From Adhaeribacter aerolatus (GTDB taxonomy: Bacteria; Bacteroidota; Bacteroidia; Cytophagales; Hymenobacteraceae): a stretch of 64,000 nt of DNA. The stretch covers positions 82,286-146,285 of the forward strand of contig NZ_BJYS01000018.1 in assembly GCF_007991635.1 (NCBI RefSeq), in the 5' to 3' direction. Position 1 is the first letter of the stretch. Each line of letters starts with the position of its first letter. Below the pieces are notes generated by a model, which had not been told where the DNA came from, searched no databases, and saw nothing but the letters and a program-made list of their open reading frames with translations. Below are positions 59,243-64,000 of the stretch, in pieces. A program made the position numbers and the translations under genes.

Positions 59243-61600
59243 ATGAAAAAACTTTTACTGCTTCTCTGCTCTTTTTTTCTCTTGCAGCATACTTATTCGC
59301 AGATCAACTCTGCAAAAATTGTGGGCACAGTAACTGATTCTGTTGGTTCTCCAATAACTTATGCTACGATTATTTTAAAAAATTCAAATAAAGGTACCAC
59401 CACAGATAGTAAAGGGAATTATACAGTTTCTAATTTACCGGCCGGCTCTTTTACCGTCCTGATTTCGGCGGTAGGATATCATACCCAAAGCCAGGTAGTA
59501 GAATTAGCGGACAAAGAGATAAAGGAATTATCGGTGTCTTTAAAAATGCTGCCGCGTTTATTAAACGAAGTAGTGGTAACCTCCCGTCGCCGCGATGAGC
59601 GTAAAGAAAATTTAACCTCTTCTATTTCTGTGGTGAGCCCTCAAACCATCCAGCAATTGCAAACTGTAAGTAATAACGCCGCCGATATTCTGGCGGTAGC
59701 AGTACCTGGGCTAGGCGTATCTTCCGGTACCAGCAGCAACTGGGGACAATCTTTAAGGGGCCGGCAAGTACTGGTATTGGTAGATGGGGTGCCACAATCA
59801 ACGCCGCTGCGCAATGGTTCCATGGATATTCGGGTAATCGACCCTTATGCCATTGAGCGGATTGAAGTTATTAAAGGCGCTACGTCTATTTATGGTAACG
59901 GAGCTGCGGGCGGCATTATCAACTACATTACGAAATCCAACACGGGTGTTAAAAAGTTCTCCTCTAAAACCGAGCTGGCTACTACGGGTTCTATCGTGCA
60001 CTCCGAAGGTAGCCTGGGAGCCCGGGCCTATCAGTCTTTTTACGGACGAGCCGGCAAGTTCGATTATACCGTAAGTGGCAGTTTTGAGCAAACCGGGCAA
60101 ATGAAAGATGCGCAAGGCGATATTATTGGACCTATTTACAGTTTAAGCAATAATGAAATCTACAATGGCTTTGCCAAGGCCGGTTACAACTTTTCGGATA
60201 AGCAAAGGCTGCAATTCAGTTATAACTATTTCGGCAGCCAGGAGCAGGGTGATTTAAAGGAAGTATTGGGAAGCATCCGGGAAGGACGTAAAACTACTTC
60301 GGTGCCCGGATACGTTACCGGTTCCTCACCGGGTACCCGCTGGAACCATACCGGCTTGTTAAAATATTCGCATGATAACCTGTTCGCCAACCACAGCCTG
60401 AATGTAAGTGCTTATTTACAAGACATTAGCACTGTTTTTTTTTACAGCAATCAATTCGAAGGCGGCGGACAATCTACCATTCAATCGGTTAAGCGCGGAC
60501 TGCGCCTGGATTTGAGTGCGCCGTTTGCGCTGGGTAACCGCATCAGCGGCAACCTGGCTTACGGAGTAGATTTACTTAAAGACGCTACGTCTCAGCCCTT
60601 GCTGGACGGCCGTACCTGGGTACCCGAAATGAACCTAGGCAGTACCGCACCTTTTTTGCAAGTTCAGTCTACTTTGTTCAATAACCTGGTTTATAATGGC
60701 GGAGTAAGGTTCGAGAGCATGGATATTGCGGTGGCGGATTATACTACTTTAAAACCTTATAATGCCCAAACCAGAACGTTTGGCACCAGCATTAACGTGA
60801 AAGGTGGAAACATCGGCTACAATAACCTGGTATTTAACAGCGGCCTGAAATATAACCGGTTTAATTTATTTAAGCCCTACGTTAATTTCTCACAAGGATT
60901 TTCCGTGGCTGATTTAGGTTTGGTGTTGCGGGCCGCCCGGGTTACCGATATTGCCAACATTCAAACCGAAGCTGTTATTGTAAATAACTATGAAGTCGGT
61001 TTTGCCAGTGAGCATAATATTTTCCGCTTCGAGGCGGCAGCATATATGAGTAAATCTAAACTGGGGTCCAGTTTCCAGGAAATAAATGGCTTTTATACAA
61101 CCGTTCGTTCTCCGGAAAAAGTGCACGGTTTTGAATTGGCCGCCGATGCTTATGCCACCAATAATTTAACGGTAGGCGCAACCTATACCTACGTAGAAGG
61201 AAAGCGCGATAGCAACAATAACGGTAAGTTTGAAGATGCCGCAGATACTTATTTAGGTGGAGAGCGCATTTCGCCGCCCAAATATACCGCCTACGTTAAA
61301 TACACACCGCTGCAACATTTAAACTTCCGGCTCGATTACATTGGCTCGGGCGCCCGGGACCGGTTCCAGAAAGGGGAGAATGGCTTATATAAAACTTACG
61401 AAGGTAAAGTAACGCCTTACAGCATCATTAATTTAGCCTCATCATACCGGATGTCGCCTTCTACTACTATAAAAGTAGGCATAGAAAACCTGCTGAATGC
61501 CGATTATTTTCCTACCCGGGCCCAATGGCTTATGTTCGACCAGTATTACATTAAAGGTAAAGGCACCAGCTTCACCCTAGGCTTAACGGTAGATATATAA
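59243..61600 (+). CDS. TonB-dependent siderophore-type outer-membrane receptor
   Basis: The preferred start is the ATG at 59243 (785 residues); a TTG at 59210 is only an upstream alternative. Signal peptide: LLLLCSFFLLQHTYSQ. A CarboxypepD_reg-like domain (VGTVTDSVGSPITYATIILKNSNKGTTTDSKGNYTVSNLPAGSF) precedes the plug (NNAADILAVAVPGLGVSSGTSSNWGQSLRGRQVLVLVDGVP, YAIERIEVIKGATSIYGNGAAGGIINYITK) and a barrel ending FTLGLTVDI. It imports a ferric siderophore or similar nutrient using TonB energy. Followed 111 bp later by a DUF6686 gene. Confidence 0.93.
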   Translation: MKKLLLLLCSFFLLQHTYSQINSAKIVGTVTDSVGSPITYATIILKNSNKGTTTDSKGNYTVSNLPAGSFTVLISAVGYHTQSQVVELADKEIKELSVSLKMLPRLLNEVVVTSRRRDERKENLTSSISVVSPQTIQQLQTVSNNAADILAVAVPGLGVSSGTSSNWGQSLRGRQVLVLVDGVPQSTPLRNGSMDIRVIDPYAIERIEVIKGATSIYGNGAAGGIINYITKSNTGVKKFSSKTELATTGSIVHSEGSLGARAYQSFYGRAGKFDYTVSGSFEQTGQMKDAQGDIIGPIYSLSNNEIYNGFAKAGYNFSDKQRLQFSYNYFGSQEQGDLKEVLGSIREGRKTTSVPGYVTGSSPGTRWNHTGLLKYSHDNLFANHSLNVSAYLQDISTVFFYSNQFEGGGQSTIQSVKRGLRLDLSAPFALGNRISGNLAYGVDLLKDATSQPLLDGRTWVPEMNLGSTAPFLQVQSTLFNNLVYNGGVRFESMDIAVADYTTLKPYNAQTRTFGTSINVKGGNIGYNNLVFNSGLKYNRFNLFKPYVNFSQGFSVADLGLVLRAARVTDIANIQTEAVIVNNYEVGFASEHNIFRFEAAAYMSKSKLGSSFQEINGFYTTVRSPEKVHGFELAADAYATNNLTVGATYTYVEGKRDSNNNGKFEDAADTYLGGERISPPKYTAYVKYTPLQHLNFRLDYIGSGARDRFQKGENGLYKTYEGKVTPYSIINLASSYRMSPSTTIKVGIENLLNADYFPTRAQWLMFDQYYIKGKGTSFTLGLTVDI

Positions 61601-61711
61601 GAACTTAACCAAGTGCAGGCTGCTAGCCATCATTAACGCCTTAGGTTCCTGATTATCCTGATTAAAAAGTTACTGAGTAAATGCAAGTAATTAAATTTAT
61701 TGGCAACAATT

Positions 61712-62035
61712 ATGTGTGAAGTGAAACGCTTATACCAAAATAATTTCGGGGAAATTTCGCAATGTGGTTGTTCGGCCCGGATTCAGCTTAACTTTGGCAA
61801 TTTTGTTTTAGGATTATCGGAAACAGAGCTGGAGGTACTACAAGGGTACAGCCCGCCTTTGTACGAACAGGAGAAGGAGGCAGGGCGACCCACCAACGAA
61901 AGAAATATATATTTATCACCTTCGGTGTATCACCTTATGTTGGCGTTTAGCCTGGAAGAATTGGCCGGCTTAATGGATTTAATCAACCAGGCATCTATTG
62001 TGCTGCAAATACAGAAAATACTAAAGGAGAACTAA
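61712..62035 (+). CDS. DUF6686-family protein
   Basis: The 107-aa product begins at ATG 61712 (CEVKRLYQN; a TTG at 61700 is a weak alternative). A Cys-rich N-terminus ISQCGCSARIQLNFGNFVLGLSETELEVLQGY and the C-terminal helical half identify DUF6686. Its CxC motif could bind a metal. The gene often sits beside iron-uptake genes in Bacteroidota; here it follows a TonB-dependent receptor on the same strand. Confidence 0.8.
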   Translation: MCEVKRLYQNNFGEISQCGCSARIQLNFGNFVLGLSETELEVLQGYSPPLYEQEKEAGRPTNERNIYLSPSVYHLMLAFSLEELAGLMDLINQASIVLQIQKILKEN

Positions 62036-62229
62036 GGAAAAAACAAGTTTAAGTCACCTTACAGGCCTTTTTAACCGGTGAGATTTGCCTCAATAATCAA
62101 TAACAGGCGCTTGCGACATTAGATATAAACCCTTACCAGCTTGAAGCAGAATCAGCTTTATTAGAATAAAAGCGAGGAAAGTAGATTTTGTAGTTAATAT
62201 TTATCCGGCCGAAGCAGGTTTCCGCTACT

Positions 62230-63138
62230 TTACCGGTGCTGTTCATAAATATTGGGCGGAAGTACCTGCGATAAGGTAAATATTTCCTCGTTGGGTAAAG
62301 GGGGCGTATTTAAAATTTGGACGGCTTCCTGTAATTGGCCTTCGGTGCGGATGCCCAATACGGCAGCGGTAACGGCCGGATTTTGCAAAACATATTTTAC
62401 GGCTACGGCCGCTGCGCCGCCATTTTTCGGGGCCAGAGATTTAACGGCTGCAGCCGCTTGCGCCACTTCCGCAGGGCTATAGTTTAAGTAAGTTTTAGGT
62501 GCTTTGCCGGCCAGCAAGCCCTGGGCCAGGCTGCCCCGGGCCAATACACTTATTTGGTTTTCCTTTAATAAATTTAAGCAAGTTTCTTCGGGTCGTCTAT
62601 CCAGCAAACTGTATTGCATCATTACACTCTGAATGTGGGAGCGTTTTATATATTCGCGGATTACGTTGGGCCGGATAGAAGAAATACCGTAGGCCCGGAT
62701 TTTACCTTGTTGTTTGAGCAGTTCAAAAGCTTCAATGGTTTCGTCTATGGGGTCGTCGAGGGTGCCCCCGTGTAATTGGTACAAGTCCAGGTAATCGGTC
62801 TGGAGTCTTTGCAGGCTTTTTTCTACCGCTTGTAAAATATAGGCTTTGGAGGGGTTCCAATCCCAGCCGCTGCCATCGGGCCGCCATTGGTTACCTACCT
62901 TGGTGGCGATAACCACCTGCTGGCGGATTTCTTTTAAAGCCTTACCCACCGATTTCTCATTCTCACCTTTTTGGTACAAATCGGCGGTATCAAAAAAGTT
63001 AATGCCTTGGTCGATGGCCTGCCGTAGCAAATAATGGTTCTGCTTCTGGTCTTCGCCCAACGACATGCACCCAAAACTTACCTCACTCACAACTACATCC
63101 GATTTTCCTAAATTTCTGTACCGAAGGGCATTCTTCAT
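62230..63138 (-). CDS. Aldo/keto reductase
   Basis: The 302-aa TIM-barrel protein has the AKR signature: the NADPH-catalytic residues lie in FFDTADLYQKGENEKSVGKAL (Asp, Tyr) with the catalytic Lys in VVIATKVG, and DYLDLYQLHGGTLDDPIDETIEAFELLKQQGKIRAYGIS is the classic helix-loop. The C-terminal NADP-binding is IRTEGQLQEAVQIL. It reduces aldehydes or ketones; the specific substrate is unknown. Independent of neighbours. Confidence 0.94.
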   Translation of the reverse strand: MKNALRYRNLGKSDVVVSEVSFGCMSLGEDQKQNHYLLRQAIDQGINFFDTADLYQKGENEKSVGKALKEIRQQVVIATKVGNQWRPDGSGWDWNPSKAYILQAVEKSLQRLQTDYLDLYQLHGGTLDDPIDETIEAFELLKQQGKIRAYGISSIRPNVIREYIKRSHIQSVMMQYSLLDRRPEETCLNLLKENQISVLARGSLAQGLLAGKAPKTYLNYSPAEVAQAAAAVKSLAPKNGGAAAVAVKYVLQNPAVTAAVLGIRTEGQLQEAVQILNTPPLPNEEIFTLSQVLPPNIYEQHR

Positions 63139-63405
63139 TATTCTTACCTTTTTAAACTTTCATTAAAGGACAATATTTTAAGCATTATCATACGTGCACC
63201 AGGCAATTTGGTAGCTGATAATGTTTATTCCAGCCAGGAAGATTACGGTTTTATTTCTGGGTCATAGTAGCAGTTCCATAATAAAAAAGTATTAGGCGAG
63301 TTCTTAAGGAAGGGTATTAACCCGCTTGTTAATAAATCCGGAGACTGTATGTTTTCGATTTTTCCGGATTGGATTTAAAAATAACCAAAACTATAATTAC
63401 TGCCT

Positions 63406-63672
63406 ATGAAATGCCCAGTCTGTAATGAAACCTTGCTGATGACCGATAAACAAGGCGTGGAAATTGATTATTGCCCTAAATGCCGGGGTGTTTGGCTGGA
63501 TAGAGGTGAACTGGAAAAAATACTGGAGCGCTCCGGAACCCACTATGCCAGCAAGAAAAACTACGAGAAAGATTATAAAAAATATGGTTACGACCAATAC
63601 GATAGTTCGTCCTCGCACCACCCGCACAAAAAGAAGAAGTCCTTCTTAGATGACTTTTTTGATTTCGGATAA
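63406..63672 (+). CDS. Small zf-TFIIB zinc-finger protein
   Basis: The 88-aa protein opens MKCPVCNETLLMTDKQGVEIDYCPKCRGVWLDRGELEKILERS, with two CxxC zinc knuckles (CPVC and CPKC), the zf-TFIIB pattern including the conserved GVWLDRGELEKI. The C-terminal half is basic and rich in Tyr, Ser and His (YDQYDSSSSHHPHKKKKS). Role unknown; several members are chaperone-like or regulatory. It is followed by a strong terminator. Confidence 0.9.
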   Translation: MKCPVCNETLLMTDKQGVEIDYCPKCRGVWLDRGELEKILERSGTHYASKKNYEKDYKKYGYDQYDSSSSHHPHKKKKSFLDDFFDFG

Positions 63673-64000
63673 TCTTTAAGGTACCACAGGGAGAGCCGCC
63701 AACCCGCGGCTCTTTTTATTTCAGATGCAGTGTACAAATTTTTAGGCCGGAAAATATTAGTTAAATACTTAATTTCTGATTTGAGTTAAAGAAAGCAGGG
63801 TTGCTCCTTTATAGTGACCGGTAGAAATAATTTTTATTATTGTAGAAGCTGTTTTAGCTTTGTAAAACCCTTGAAAGTAAAACAAAACAGCTTCAATTAG
63901 CGCTGCGGGCGCTATAAAATTTAGGTGGTTTCTTTTGCTTACATAACCGTACAAACCATAACTTTTGAAGCGTGTTAACGGTTTTACTTTTCAGGCTAGT
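63673..64000. other. Window end, 328 bp without a gene
   Basis: After the zf-TFIIB terminator there is AT-rich DNA with no gene. A 61-codon minus-strand frame at 63769-63954 has no supporting features. Confidence 0.45.
63692..63718 (+). terminator. Intrinsic terminator of the zf-TFIIB gene
   Basis: Stem agagccgc (63692-63699) with gcggctct (63706-63713), loop 6 nt, then a T-run at 63714-63718. It lies 20 bp beyond the stop. Confidence 0.88.

Noticed and set aside
63769..63954. 61-codon minus-strand ORF at the window end
   Set aside because: No supporting motif or start context; typical chance frame.
1..64000. tRNA, rRNA, riboswitch and CRISPR features
   Set aside because: No T-loop-type motifs, no regularly spaced repeats and no conserved riboswitch cores were recognised on either strand; a covariance-model search was not possible.

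Overview
The window is 64 kb of chromosome from a member of the Bacteroidota, most likely a Cytophagales/Hymenobacteraceae organism of the Adhaeribacter type. The lineage is inferred from a protein with a type IX secretion (T9SS) C-terminal sorting domain and SprB-type repeats, CarboxypepD_reg-like TonB receptors, LytTR/LytS and ECF-sigma signalling typical of the phylum, DUF4097 and DUF6686 proteins, and weak or absent Shine-Dalgarno sequences. No rRNA, tRNA, CRISPR array, prophage or intact insertion sequence was seen. Most of the window is ordinary housekeeping and envelope gene content with long AT-rich spacers.

Layout. 1-2929 (minus): a PaoABC-type periplasmic aldehyde oxidoreductase operon, with the molybdenum subunit cut by the window edge. 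3048-8730: GNAT acetyltransferases, small membrane proteins and a large B12-type radical SAM protein with unusual Cys spacing. 8820-12592: pruA, a YjjG-type nucleotidase, an ArsR regulator and a divergent CarboxypepD_reg protein. 13219-22563: a DUF885 peptidase-like protein, a 1.1 kb spacer holding an ISAs1-type transposase scrap, a secreted multidomain SGNH esterase, an acyltransferase, an alpha/beta hydrolase and a small lipoprotein. 22757-27351: an MBL hydrolase, an endonuclease III, a PH-domain protein, a polysaccharide deacetylase and a kelch protein. 27542-30381: a LiaF-like / LytS-like kinase / LytTR regulator locus. 30907-37208: DUF3784, a myo-inositol oxygenase with all six iron ligands, an MDR oxidoreductase, an acyltransferase, a frameshifted lipoprotein gene and an esterase-TPR protein.

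37580-40723 is a four-gene operon: ECF sigma factor, HEAT-repeat membrane protein (probable anti-sigma-like partner) and two exported DUF4097 proteins. 41575-46774 holds a hexapeptide acyltransferase and a tightly coupled set of PIG-L deacetylase, 44-aa membrane peptide and sodium:solute symporter. 47038-50879 is an AT-richer run of short accessory genes containing a MITE-like hairpin element. 51052-56388 holds a beta-CASP MBL protein and a three-gene exported protein / lipoprotein / radical SAM operon, the best candidate here for an undescribed system. 56813-63672 holds a PAS kinase with a CheY-like regulator, a relic of an outer-membrane beta-barrel gene, a TonB receptor followed by DUF6686, an aldo/keto reductase and a zf-TFIIB protein.

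Functional themes are envelope sensing and remodelling (LytTR, ECF, LiaF, DUF4097), sugar and acyl modification (PIG-L, polysaccharide deacetylase, three acyltransferases, SGNH esterase), iron or cofactor chemistry (PaoABC, two radical SAM proteins, endonuclease III, inositol oxygenase) and decayed mobile or repeat DNA in the spacers. All names rest on reading motifs by eye; no database search was run.
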